Part shown: positions 8,643 to 19,000 of the stretch, one piece after another
Layout of the letters: every line of letters starts with the position of its first letter
How positions within the stretch are numbered: the first letter of the stretch is position 1
From: Hortaea werneckii
Lineage: Eukaryota > Ascomycota > Dothideomycetes > Mycosphaerellales > Teratosphaeriaceae
Direction: 5' to 3'
NCBI GenBank assembly: GCA_037044905.1
Contig: JBAOKB010000037.1
Span: 186,001-250,000 of the forward strand
Length of the DNA: 64,000 nt
Program-made: the position numbers and the translations under genes
Notes under the pieces: generated by a model
Databases searched by the model: none
Told to the model about the DNA's origin: nothing
What the model saw: only the letters and a program-made list of their open reading frames with translations

Positions 8643-10970
8643 ATGAGAACGTTTCCTCAATATTGTTCTGGCCATTCACTTCGATTCTACGCGCAAAGCC
8701 GCCTTCCCTTGACCCCGAAGTTTCTTCCATCAAATTTTGGCCGCTTGACTCAGCCGACGGCAGCCACCAGGAAAGCTATATTCAGTCCCACCTCACTCCC
8801 GACCACTCAGCAGACGACCTTCGCCACTGCCCCCAACATCGCCAATATGGCTGTCGCTAGAGGAGCTCACGTCGATGGTTCGACCTCGCTGGATATGGAT
8901 CAAATCACCTCCCAGCTTTCCACCCTGGGACTCTCCAATCTGCCAACCTTCCCAGGAGTTCAACTTTACCCAGAATACAACCCGATCGATGTGCATCGCT
9001 CGTACATAATAGAGCAGATCCACAAATCTACTGGCGTGGAGCCCGCGATCATCAACCAGGCCGTAGCATGGACGCAGGACTTGAAGCACGGCGATCTGGT
9101 CCTCCCGGTTCCCGCGCTCAGACAGAAAGGTACTAAACCAGATGAGCTGGCCCAAAAGATCGCCAACGAATTTGAGTGTCCGCTCGTCAAGAAACCCACC
9201 GCAGACAAGACCTTTGTTCGCTTTTTCTTCGAGCCTGGTCCCCTTGCCTCCCTCACCCTGAAGTACATTCTGAACCAGAAAGACGGCTATGGCTTCAACC
9301 CTCACCTGGGCCGTGAACAGCCAGGCGATTTGCAAAGCAAGCAGAAGAAGCTGATCGTCGAGTACTCTTCACCCAACATCGCAAAGGAGTTCCACACGGG
9401 CCACCTGAGAAGTACGATCATTGGCGGTTTCCTTGTGAAGCTGTACACTGCTGCTGGCTGGGATGCTGTCAGTATGAACTACCTCGGTGACTGGGGTAAG
9501 CAGTACGGTATGCTTAGTCAGGGGTTTGAAAAGTACGGTAGCGAGGAGCAGCTGCAGAAGGACCCGATCAAGCACTTGAACGAGGTATACGTCAAAATTA
9601 ACAACGACAACAGCGAGGAGCAGAAGCCTGCGAAGAAGCTTGCTGAGAAGAAAGACGAACTGGAGAAGACCAAAGCTCCACCAAAGCCCAAGAAGCCCGC
9701 TAAGGGCCAAGAAGCGCCACCTGAGCCGCCGAAGTGGACAGATGAGCAGGAGCAGGAGCTGCAGTCCGTCACTGCAGAGCTCGAGAAGGTACAGGCAGAG
9801 TTGGTGGCCAAGCCTTCAATTGATGAGAAGGCTCGTCAGTTCTTCAAGCGCATGGTCGACAGCGACAAGGACGCGCTCCGCAACTGGGAGAAGTTCAGGA
9901 ATCTCTCCATCGAGGCTTACAAGGAGATGTACTCGCGATTGAACATCGCATTCGACGACTACTCCGGCGAATCAACAGTCAAGAACGAAGACATGGACAA
10001 GGCAGCGTCCGTCCTGGAGCAGAAAGGCATCTCCGAGGACTCCAAGGGTGCCGTCATTGTCGACCTTGCCAAGCACGGGGCACCCAAGCTCGGCAAGACG
10101 CTCGTCAAGAAGCGTGACGGTACCTCCCTATACCTGACGAGAGACATCGCCGCCAACTACGAGCGGTTCGAAAAATACGCCTTCGACAAGATGATCTACG
10201 TCATCGCCTCGCAGCAAGACGTGCACGTGGCGCAATTCTTCAAGATCCTCTCCCTCATGGGCCCACCCTACAAAGACGCGGTGGAGAAATGCGAGCACGT
10301 GACCTTCGGCATGGTCAAGGACCCCAAGGGCCAAACCATGTCGACGCGCAAGGGCACCGTCGTCTCCCTGGCCGACTCCCTCGACGCCGCCAAGGAATTC
10401 ATGCACAACGTGATGAAGAAGAACGAGGACAAGTACGCCCAAGTCGCCGACCCGGAAGGCACCGCCGACACCCTCGCCATCAGCGCCATCATGGTCCAGG
10501 ATTACAGCGGCAAAATGATCAACAACTACAACTTCGACATGGAACGCATGACCTCCTTCGAAGGCGACACAGGCCCTTACCTGCAATACTCACACGCCCG
10601 CGTCTGCTCCATGGAACGCAAAGCGGGGATCCCGCGGGACCAACTCCTGACCGCGGACTTCAGCCTCATCACGGCCAAGGAAGGCGTGGAGCTCATCCGG
10701 TCCCTATCCCAATGGCCCGACGTCTTCCTCAATACCTACCGCACCCGCGAACCCGTCACCGTGCTGACTTATCTGTTTAAGATGACGCACTTGCTGTCCT
10801 CGTGCTACGATGCGAAGGACTATGAGAATAAGAACGCCAAGACGATGAGCGTCATGTATGCCGAGAGCGAGGAGAAGAAGCGCGCGTTGATGGGGCTGTA
10901 TGATGCGGCGCGCCAGGTGTTGGGGAATGGGATGCGGTTGTTGGGGTTGACGCCTGTGGAGAGGATGTAG
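8643..10970 (+). CDS. arginyl-tRNA synthetase with mitochondrial leader and internal second start
   Basis: A class I arginyl-tRNA synthetase, 775 residues from the ATG at 8643. The class I signatures are SSPNIAKEFHTGHLRST, containing HTGH (251-254) in place of HIGH, and MSTRKG (566-571) in place of KMSKS. An ArgRS-type N-terminal domain precedes the catalytic fold, and a DALR-type tRNA-binding domain ends the protein (...LLGLTPVERM). A lysine/proline/glutamate-rich insert with coiled-coil character lies at about 325-400, in the catalytic half. Residues 1-68 contain no Asp or Glu but several Arg and Lys, as in a mitochondrial presequence. A second ATG at 8847 (residue 69) has A at -3 and G at +4, whereas the first has T at -3. 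Leaky scanning would therefore give mitochondrial and cytosolic forms from one gene. Enzyme identity is certain; dual targeting is inferred. Confidence 0.96.
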   Translation: MRTFPQYCSGHSLRFYAQSRLPLTPKFLPSNFGRLTQPTAATRKAIFSPTSLPTTQQTTFATAPNIANMAVARGAHVDGSTSLDMDQITSQLSTLGLSNLPTFPGVQLYPEYNPIDVHRSYIIEQIHKSTGVEPAIINQAVAWTQDLKHGDLVLPVPALRQKGTKPDELAQKIANEFECPLVKKPTADKTFVRFFFEPGPLASLTLKYILNQKDGYGFNPHLGREQPGDLQSKQKKLIVEYSSPNIAKEFHTGHLRSTIIGGFLVKLYTAAGWDAVSMNYLGDWGKQYGMLSQGFEKYGSEEQLQKDPIKHLNEVYVKINNDNSEEQKPAKKLAEKKDELEKTKAPPKPKKPAKGQEAPPEPPKWTDEQEQELQSVTAELEKVQAELVAKPSIDEKARQFFKRMVDSDKDALRNWEKFRNLSIEAYKEMYSRLNIAFDDYSGESTVKNEDMDKAASVLEQKGISEDSKGAVIVDLAKHGAPKLGKTLVKKRDGTSLYLTRDIAANYERFEKYAFDKMIYVIASQQDVHVAQFFKILSLMGPPYKDAVEKCEHVTFGMVKDPKGQTMSTRKGTVVSLADSLDAAKEFMHNVMKKNEDKYAQVADPEGTADTLAISAIMVQDYSGKMINNYNFDMERMTSFEGDTGPYLQYSHARVCSMERKAGIPRDQLLTADFSLITAKEGVELIRSLSQWPDVFLNTYRTREPVTVLTYLFKMTHLLSSCYDAKDYENKNAKTMSVMYAESEEKKRALMGLYDAARQVLGNGMRLLGLTPVERM
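8847..8849 (+). promoter_or_regulatory. internal strong-context ATG (probable cytosolic ArgRS start)
   Basis: The ATG sits in the context CCAATATGG, with purine at -3 and G at +4. It follows an acid-free, Arg/Ser/Thr-rich leader. The first ATG at 8643 is in weak context. This arrangement is typical of dual-targeted fungal synthetases. Confidence 0.55.
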
Positions 10971-11541
10971 AAGAAGAGCTCTTGTTGGTTTTGACTTTCC
11001 GGCGGTTGTGAAAAGGGGGTGGTGGGGGGGAGTCTGTAGTCCAGGCTTTTGCGGGTCTGATGAGGGAGATGAGAGGGGCGGGTTTGGAGGGAGAGAGGGT
11101 GCTCCATTGTTTGCTGGATAGGCGGGAGAGAAGGGGAGGAAAGAGGAGTGGATAAAAGGCATAAACCTTCGAACATGAATCCCTCTTAAGAGAACTCACC
11201 TTTTCTTTTTTTTTTTTTTTTGTCTCTTTTAAATTCAATCTCCCATTTTTTTCGCGCTGTTTACAATGGAGGCCACGAAAGTAGCCCCTTCCCTTCGACA
11301 TGTTCGGTCTTCCTCATTGACTGGCGCATGTACAGACGGTGCATCTGGGAAGCCCTATTGCATTCGATTTCGTCTTGTGATGGTGATGAAAGGCTACAGG
11401 CGGGTGCCTGTTCGTGCCGTCCGTAGGTGGTAAAAGTTGACTGCTCATTCCTCCCCTTGGCTGGGTTTGGACCCGAATCTCGTTATGTTGACCCACCGAT
11501 CCTATTCGATCAGGGAGGGGAAAGAAAAGAAGCAAGAGAAA

Positions 11542-11572
<31 letters not shown>

Positions 11573-11852
11573 GAAAAAACAGGGGACCTTGACAGCTAAT
11601 TGAGATAACAGGGAAAAGCGTTAAATACGCCTGAGATGATCATATCCATTGACTTTCTACTAAAGTACAGAAGAAAAAAAAAGTGCACATAAACACACAC
11701 ACATATATATATATATATATATGCCGACCCAAATCTCTCATACAACAGAACTCCCCCTCTCACCACATCCATCCTCCCATCCCCGAAACCCTCCACCGAA
11801 TTCCTCCCCTTCCCTCCCTCAAAGTAGAAAAAACCACCCCCTTCCTCTTAAC
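10971..11852. other. convergent intergenic region with homopolymers
   Basis: This lies between the converging ArgRS and Tpa1-like genes and holds both 3' ends. A T run ends near 11221, a 30-nt G run lies at 11542-11571, and an (AC)n(AT)n microsatellite at 11692-11722. No gene is seen. Confidence 0.65.
11542..11571. repeat. poly(G) tract, 30 nt
   Basis: Uninterrupted run of 30 G between two convergent genes. Confidence 0.95.
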
Positions 11853-13955
11853 CTACTCTTCCTCCTCCCCACCAACCCCATCCTCATCATCCCCATCATC
11901 CAGCACCCCGACCGCACCCGTAAAATCCCACCGATCCCCCTCAGCCTTCCCACTCACATACTTGACGAACTTCAACGTCCCCTGGTCACGGAGCACCACA
12001 CTCAGGGTATTCCAGCTAGCGGGATTACTAAATAGAATCCCATCGTCGCCGTCTTCGTCCGCGTTGGATTGGTAGATAGCCGGATCAGCGGTCGCGGAAG
12101 GTTTCTTTTGTTTCTTGGCGGAACGACGGTCGCCGGCGCCGGTGTGGGAGGCGATGTTGGCGGGGACTTCGACGCCGTGGTTTGAGGAAGTGTCGGATTC
12201 GTTGTCGTCGTTCAGGTCGTCGCCCGCCATGTAGAGTTCGTAGCCGCCTACGTTGTCCTCTTCCTCCGCCTCTTCTTCCTGGGGGAGGTTTTCAGGCCCG
12301 GGTTCTCCTGCAGGGGGGATTTCTTGGGACTCGGACTTCTTCTCTTTGCCGGTCGAGCTTTCCTCCGCGTCGTTGGTGTCGTCTTCGGCACCCTCCTCGG
12401 CATCCGCTTCGGCTTCGCCATTGGGTTCTGGGAGGTCGTCAGCGCCCCATCCCTTCGTAGGTGTCAGGGACAGTGTGAATTCCAATTGTGGATCCTCGCC
12501 TTCGTAGCTTTGCGCGAGCTGATAGTCCAAACCCCTCCTGAAACGCCGCGCCAGGATCGAACACTTCGCCAGGGTTAATCCGGTGGCGAGGGAGAGCCAT
12601 TTGCGGAATTCCAGGCTAGGGAGTAGGATATCTAGGAGCTGCTCGTAGGGCGTAAGCTCTGCAGCCGAAGACGGCGAGGGAGGGTTGGAAGGTCGAAGGT
12701 ACTGGAACCGGTGTTTGTGAGGTGGTCTGCTCGTGATCATTTCTCTTTTGGTCGGAATAGGATTGGCACCGTCCATTTGCTCGCGCAGCTGGGCAGAGAA
12801 CTTCTTGTTCAGAAAATTGGAGAGCTGAAGGGTTGATTCTTCGGCGAAGAGATCGCTGAGCTCTTCCACCGTATCCGGGGTAAGGTAGTTCGGCGTCATG
12901 TACTGCAGCAGGAATTCCAGATCTTTCTCTGATAGTTCTTCGGCGGCTTCTTCATCTTTGCTTGGGCCAGTCTCAGTAGGGTTGCCTTTTGCTCGGCTTT
13001 TTGGCTCGACAAACGCATCTTTAGGCTCGTCAAACTGGTCTTTGACTTTACCCTGCAATTGTTGAAGGCTGCTCTTCTCTGCCAACTTCTCCTCCAATCC
13101 TGGTTCATAGCCCTCCTCACCTTCCTGCGGAATGTGAAACCATCCACTGATCGCCATCCGGAATCTGCCCCCATCTACTTCATCGCCCTCCTCGGATGAT
13201 GCAGGCCGATGGTAAACCTCCTCAACATCATGAAAACTCTCACCAGGCTGCACAGCGAAGAAGCTCAATTGGTTCCACGCAGGCGGGATGACTTTACTCC
13301 ACTCCGCCCTCGGCACCTTATACGACTTTCCATCCTGGCCCTTGCGATCATCGACAGGGTATAGTCTCAACGCGCCACCCCATCCCGCCTGCCACGGCTT
13401 ATCCGGATCCGTCAAGTAAAGAATGTAACTCACGCGCCGGCTCCCAATCACATCGTCGTGACACAGCAGATGGCAACCAGGCACGTACACATTGACAGCC
13501 ATATCAGTCTTCCGCCCACTGACGGGCCCAGCCCCACTAACCTCAGAGATCCAGTGTCGGAACTCGGACCCATAAAGCGCATCCCGCAGTTTCAGCAGAC
13601 TCGGCAAACGCTCCAAGGACGAGGCATCGAGTCCATCCAGATTCGCCAGGTCTCCGGATTGATGGATCTTGTAGATATCCGTCTCCTTGGGCGTGAAGTG
13701 GATGTTCTCCAGAATCTCCTGGCGCACGTTCCGGAGCAAGGAATCGTTGATCAGATGCGAGACGACCGCATGTTTGTACGGCGCCGAAGCTGCGTAGTCC
13801 TTGGCGTAATTTGAGATGGTTTTCTTGTCGAAGAGGTCCGGGCCAAAGCGCTCGCGCATGTCATGTTGCTGTTGTTGGTCGGTGGCGGGTTTCTTGGGGT
13901 GGCCATTGGTTTCTCCTAAGCCGGCATCCTTGGCGGAGCGCTTTGCTGAGACCAT
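11853..13955 (-). CDS. Tpa1/Ofd1/OGFOD1-like 2-oxoglutarate prolyl 3-hydroxylase
   Basis: A 700-residue Fe(II)/2-oxoglutarate dioxygenase of the Tpa1/Ofd1 family. These enzymes hydroxylate a proline of ribosomal protein uS12 (Rps23) and, in fission yeast Ofd1, also control SREBP stability. The catalytic N-terminal domain (about 45-275) shows the iron ligands H166 and D168 in LLCHDDVIG and the distal H242 in ESFHDVEEV. R266 in RMAISGWFH is the likely 2-oxoglutarate-binding arginine. The second, non-catalytic double-stranded beta-helix domain spans about 342-690. It is interrupted by a long acidic low-complexity insert (about 510-640), larger than in yeast Tpa1. The protein ends in an acidic tail. 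A single exon, with the ATG at 13955 being the first in frame. Confidence 0.92.
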   Translation of the reverse strand: MVSAKRSAKDAGLGETNGHPKKPATDQQQQHDMRERFGPDLFDKKTISNYAKDYAASAPYKHAVVSHLINDSLLRNVRQEILENIHFTPKETDIYKIHQSGDLANLDGLDASSLERLPSLLKLRDALYGSEFRHWISEVSGAGPVSGRKTDMAVNVYVPGCHLLCHDDVIGSRRVSYILYLTDPDKPWQAGWGGALRLYPVDDRKGQDGKSYKVPRAEWSKVIPPAWNQLSFFAVQPGESFHDVEEVYHRPASSEEGDEVDGGRFRMAISGWFHIPQEGEEGYEPGLEEKLAEKSSLQQLQGKVKDQFDEPKDAFVEPKSRAKGNPTETGPSKDEEAAEELSEKDLEFLLQYMTPNYLTPDTVEELSDLFAEESTLQLSNFLNKKFSAQLREQMDGANPIPTKREMITSRPPHKHRFQYLRPSNPPSPSSAAELTPYEQLLDILLPSLEFRKWLSLATGLTLAKCSILARRFRRGLDYQLAQSYEGEDPQLEFTLSLTPTKGWGADDLPEPNGEAEADAEEGAEDDTNDAEESSTGKEKKSESQEIPPAGEPGPENLPQEEEAEEEDNVGGYELYMAGDDLNDDNESDTSSNHGVEVPANIASHTGAGDRRSAKKQKKPSATADPAIYQSNADEDGDDGILFSNPASWNTLSVVLRDQGTLKFVKYVSGKAEGDRWDFTGAVGVLDDGDDEDGVGGEEEE

Positions 13956-14679
13956 GATTCGTCCCGATTACTTTCCTACCGTGGTAATCGAATGCTAGGA
14001 CGACGTGCGCAGAGTATAGGAATGTCTAATGTCCAAACATACCGACCATAGATTTGAAGATGAAGTCTGAGAAACTCCCCTTCCTCCCCATATCAGTCGA
14101 CTCCGGGCCTCGAAAATTTCTAGCCAATCGCCTCTCGCAGTCGCGCTGGCGCTGAAACGGAGTCTCGGGTGTGTCCGTCGCTTAGCGAGCCGCCGACGTC
14201 ACGGCGCGTCTGTCAGAGCTTCCAGGCGCCGAAAGCAGGGCAGGAGCCAGTCGAAGTCTAAAGAGTCGCGGTATGCGCCCTCATTTCTTGTATCTCAGTT
14301 ATTATCCATACAGCGCGTTCTTGATTGCAGCATTCTCCGACACTTGAGACTGGGATTGACCGGGCGGCAATTCTCCTTCAGGCCAGGAACAGCAAGGCTA
14401 ATTGATATGCTCAGAAAGTAGCATTGTACAAGGTACGAAGATACATCACATTCCTTGGCCAGCGTGACCATAGTGTGCCTAGGAGCATCATTGCCTTTTG
14501 CCCAGTCCTACCTTTCAATCCTCCTCTTCGCCTCTTTCGCGGCAATCAAACGACATCGATTTGCGACCAAGGCGGCGCAACTGACGATATCATTACAGCC
14601 CGTCGCCCACACACCGCATCCGCAACACTGTAAACCCACCACCAGTATCCATTTTTCGGCACAGCTACCCACTATCGCA
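13956..14679. promoter_or_regulatory. divergent promoter region Tpa1-like / MARVEL gene
   Basis: This 724-bp region lies between divergent start codons. It presumably holds both promoters and 5' leaders. The frame of the MARVEL gene extends upstream without an ATG, so I do not extend that protein here. Confidence 0.5.
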
Positions 14680-15317
14680 ATGGCAATCTTCGACATAATT
14701 GGCTCATACTCCTCATCCGGCGGCATCCCCGGTGCACTCGTCCGCCTTGTCCTGCGACTCTTTCAATTCGCCCTCGCCATCACCGTTGCAGGCCTCTATG
14801 GTGTCGATCTCCACCGCGCCGATAAGCAGGGCAAATACACCGATGGCAAATGGGTCTTCGCCGAGGTCGTCGCGGGTCTGAGCGCTGTCACGGTGCTGGT
14901 CTATGCGGTGCCGTTCTTTAAGAGCTATTGGGCTTGGGCGTGGGATTGGATACTCTTGTAAGTTCCTCCTTTCTGATGAACCCACTAGCGAAGGAGTGTC
15001 GCCTGTCTTTCTCTTCCTCTTTCTGCCGGCGATGCCCGTCCAGCTATGTGCACCAATCTTAGGACGAGCAAGCGCTGACCATGCGACTTTTGTCTTCACA
15101 CAGTATCCTCTGGACAGCCTTATTCGGCACGTTCGGCAAGATCTTCATTCCCGCCCACCCCACGCCGAAACAAGGGGGTCAGATCCGGATGAAACACGCC
15201 GTCTGGGTCGACCTGGCGAACATGATTCTGTGGTTCATCACGGCGATTTATTCGACGTTCATCTTCTGGACGCATCGGACAGGCCGGACGCTGCATACGG
15301 GCCGCGGCAAGGTATAG
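14680..15317 (+). CDS. MARVEL-domain four-pass membrane protein
   Basis: Two exons, 14680-14957 and 15104-15317, give 163 residues. The donor is GTAAGT at 14958. The acceptor CACACAG precedes 15104, with a GCTGACC branch site at about 15072. The joined protein has four hydrophobic helices: GALVRLVLRLFQFALAITVA, then WVFAEVVAGLSAVTVLVYAV, a third formed across the splice junction (WDWIL-FILWTALFGTF), and NMILWFITAIYSTFIFW. This is the layout of fungal MARVEL proteins such as Nce102 relatives, which organise plasma-membrane domains. The polar tail is short (HRTGRTLHTGRGKV). The third helix is complete only after splicing, which supports the intron. The precise function is unknown. Confidence 0.85.
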
Positions 15318-16083
15318 GGACCTTACGAGTCGGCTGCGCAGGGTAGGGAGTGGACGGGAAGCGGGATGCTTTCGCGAAGTGGCATGGCGAGCGTTCAGAG
15401 GTGGCAGGCGGAGACTGGAGTACTGTGATAAGATCGATGCCTGGGAGAAAGGATCAAAGACTGGTGATGCGGGAGCATAGCGTGACGGTGGATGACTGAT
15501 GTTTTCATTGATACCCCTTGCTGTAATGTTGGCGACGCCTTTAATTAATGATGATGATTTGGAGTACAAAGCTCATAGCTTGTATCGTCTAGTCTTGAGC
15601 CTCTGGCCATGTTAGTGTCAAGTTACACCGTGATTGAAGGTCAAGTAAGCCTTCTTGCAGAGAGACGTAGAAGACATATATGTCTGCAAGTATATATGTC
15701 ATCATTCAATGCTGGGTGGGACGCAGATGTAATCGTTCCGAAGATGTCCGACCAGACGTTGTGTTCCTGTTCCTGCAGCTGATGGAGCTGGATCCGAGAG
15801 CTCCGCACGCCGATGATTGATCGCGGCATGCCAAGCACTGCATCCATCCTACGCAACCTACGACACCACCTCTCCACTGCACCTCAATGCATGTCGAGAT
15901 CAATTGAGCCAATTCTGAACACATCGTAGAGCGCATACAAGCAGAACGCGTCTGTCGCATGATCATTTTCCACCAGCCTCACGCCTCACGCCCCCGCAAT
16001 GAGCCTTCCCAGCCCAACTCCGTCATAAGCCGAGCCATAGCAGCACCACCACCACCAACACCACTACCAATACCGACCGCACC
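15318..16083. other. intergenic, TBC gene promoter
   Basis: About 770 bp between two same-strand genes. It presumably contains the 3' end of the MARVEL gene and the promoter of the Rab-GAP gene. I see no gene or repeat. Confidence 0.5.
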
Positions 16084-19000
16084 ATGTTCCTAAGCAACCT
16101 CGTGCAGAAGGCACAACAATTCATCGATCCCTCAACACTTCCCGGCCCGCTTTCCAACTTCGCCTCACCCAATGCCTCCTCCCGCCCCTCCAAGGCCCAG
16201 CTCTTCCGGCACCAATTCCGCCTCCCAGACTCCCAAAACCCCCTATACGAAATCACCGCCGAGCTGACCTTACCTTCCAAACCGAGCAATCCCAAGCAAG
16301 CACAGAGCCGGAACTGGGACAAGAACAACTGGGATAGTGGCGGCACCGGCGGAGGCGGGACTCACTATGTCGGCCAGCTGCACCTGAGCGAGGGATTCCT
16401 GTGCTTTAGCACGGTGAACACGAGTTTTGTCAATAATGCGAGTACCTCGACCAGCAGCGCGTTCACGGGCAGGACCCACGGAGCGGGCCCGGCGGGGAAC
16501 GGGTTTACCTTGCCATTGTGTGCAGTCAGACGGGTGGAGCGGCTGCATAGCAGTAGTTATATGTTTGCCCTGAGCATCTCGACGTGGAATGGCCATGATG
16601 CCGCGGCGGGGGGTGGGAGTGCTGGGGAAGGGAAGGGGAAAAGCGCTGCGGGCGAGGGCAAGGACGATGGGTTGAAAGCGCCCGCGCCGCCGAAGCTCAC
16701 CGTTCAGCTGGAGGGCAGCCGACAGCAGTGTGAGAGGTTCTGTGATGGGCTGAAGAAGGGGCTGAGACAGGGGATTAAAGAGGTGGAGGGCATGCGCCAG
16801 GTTACCGCTTCATGCTACAGCGAGTATTTCCTCCGCCACGAATTCGAATCGCTTCCTGTCAAACCACCCGTCGCCGAAGATCCCGCTGAGACTGCACCCG
16901 AAGATGTAGAAAAGGACGCCTCGGGACCGCCAGATACCGGTCTTGGCTCCATCTTCAAGTATCCTGGGAATTCGCGCAAACTCCGCGACCGCTCCAAGAT
17001 GCGTCTCTGGCACGAATACCTCAAGACCAATGGCCGCAATTGCACCCTCGTCCGACAACCAGACTTCCACCGTCTGATACGTGTCGGTCTCCCCAATAGC
17101 CTACGCGGCGAGATCTGGGAGTTGACTTCTGGATCTTTCTACCTCCGTCTCGCGAATCCAAAACTCTACCAGGAGATCTTAGCGAAGCACGAAGGCGAAG
17201 GCAGTCTCGCTATTGACGAGATTGAGAAGGACCTTAACCGTTCACTACCGGAGTACGCAGGCTTCCAATCCTCAGAAGGTATCGGGCGCTTGAGAAGGGT
17301 GCTCACCGCGTATTCCTGGCTGAATGCCGAAGTTGGATACTGCCAGGCGATGAATATCGTCGTCGCGGCCCTACTCATCTACACATCCGAGCCGCAAGCT
17401 TTCTACCTCCTCTCCGTCCTCTGCGATCGGTTACTACCGGGCTACTACTCCCAAACCATGTACGGCACGCTTCTCGACCAGCGTGTCTTTGAAAGTCTTG
17501 TGGAGAAAACCATGCCGATACTCTGGGACCACCTCGTCCGCAACGACGTCCAGCTCAGCGTCGTCTCGCTCCCCTGGTTCCTAAGCCTCTATATCAACTC
17601 CATGCCCCTCATCTTCGCCTTCCGCGTCCTCGACGTGTTCTTCCTCGAAGGACCCAAAGTCCTCTTCCAAGTCGGCCTCGCCATCCTCCGCATCAACGGC
17701 GAAGAACTCCTCGACTCCACCGACGACGGAACCTTCATCTCGGTCCTGAAATCCTACTTCGCCCGCCTCGGCGACTCCGCCCACCCACGCTCCGAAAACC
17801 CCAAACACCGCGCCATCACCAACTTCCAGGCCCTGATGGTCGTCGCCTTCCGCGAATTTGAAGGCATCACCCAAAACACCATCTCCGACCAACGGTCCCG
17901 CCACAAGGCCGCCGTGCTCGAGAACATCGAATCCTTCGCCAAACGCACCTCGATCCGAAATCTCGGGCCCGAGAGCAAGAAGCTCTCCGCCAACGACCTC
18001 GGCTTCTTGTACGATCGGTTCTACGCCGTGCTGTACGAGCGACAGCAGCGAAGCGCCATGCTCCGCGCTGCGGAGGACGAACGGAAGCGAAGAGTGGCCA
18101 GGGCGAGGGCGAGTGAGGTCGTGACGGGGATCTCGACCACGGCAAACGCCCCCGTTCTGGAGAAAGGTCGCGTGGCGACTGGCGTGGGCGAGAAGACAAC
18201 CATGGACTATGACGCTTTCCGGGAATTCCTGGCGGGCGTCGCGCGGTGGGCGGTTACGGACTCGCCGTCGTCGCCGACGAAAGAAGATAGTAGTCAGCGA
18301 GAAAGCGGAGGTAGAAATGGAGGAAATGGAGGGTCGGGAGGGTACTTCAACACTTTCCCCGGAAGAGGCGGCGCGAAGAATTTCCCTCCGATCGGTCCCT
18401 GGGGTACCGGTCCTGAGCCGGCTGAACATGAGTTCATGCGCAGGTTGTTCGCCAAGTGGGATGTTGAGGGCAAAGGGGAGTTGAGTTTGCAGAATGTCGT
18501 TTATGGCCTTGCGCCTATCAAAGGGAATCGCGATATCATGTCTAGTATCTCGTACTTCTTTGAGCTTTATGATGACGATGGGGATGGGAAGGTGGATAGG
18601 GAAGGGATCTTACGGATTAGTGAGGCGTTGTTGTTCTTGAGTCGGCGGGGGGTGGATTCGGGGACTGTTACGCCGGCGGGTGGTGTGGCGGTGGATGGGG
18701 AAGGGAAGACGAAGGATGAGTTGTTTTTGGGCGCTGTCAGTGCGTTTATCAGAAGATGTTTTGAGTACGCTGATCCGGATTCTGGGGCTGGGAACCAAGA
18801 GGCCGAGAAGGCGGCAGAAGGTGTAAATCTTCTTGATCTGGACGACGAGAAGACGGAGAATGCAGAGACTCGGCCAAAGGACGGAGAAAACAACGAGGCC
18901 GCGAACGACCCGCTCTCTGCTTCTTCGAACGATGCAAAGGATGACAGCATGCTCTCGCGACCATCCCACAACACCTTCGGCCAAACGACCCCGAGCACAC

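Noticed and set aside
17581..18429. Long minus-strand frame inside the TBC gene
   Set aside because: It is an antisense shadow of the TBC coding sequence. It has no family match and begins and ends within the gene.
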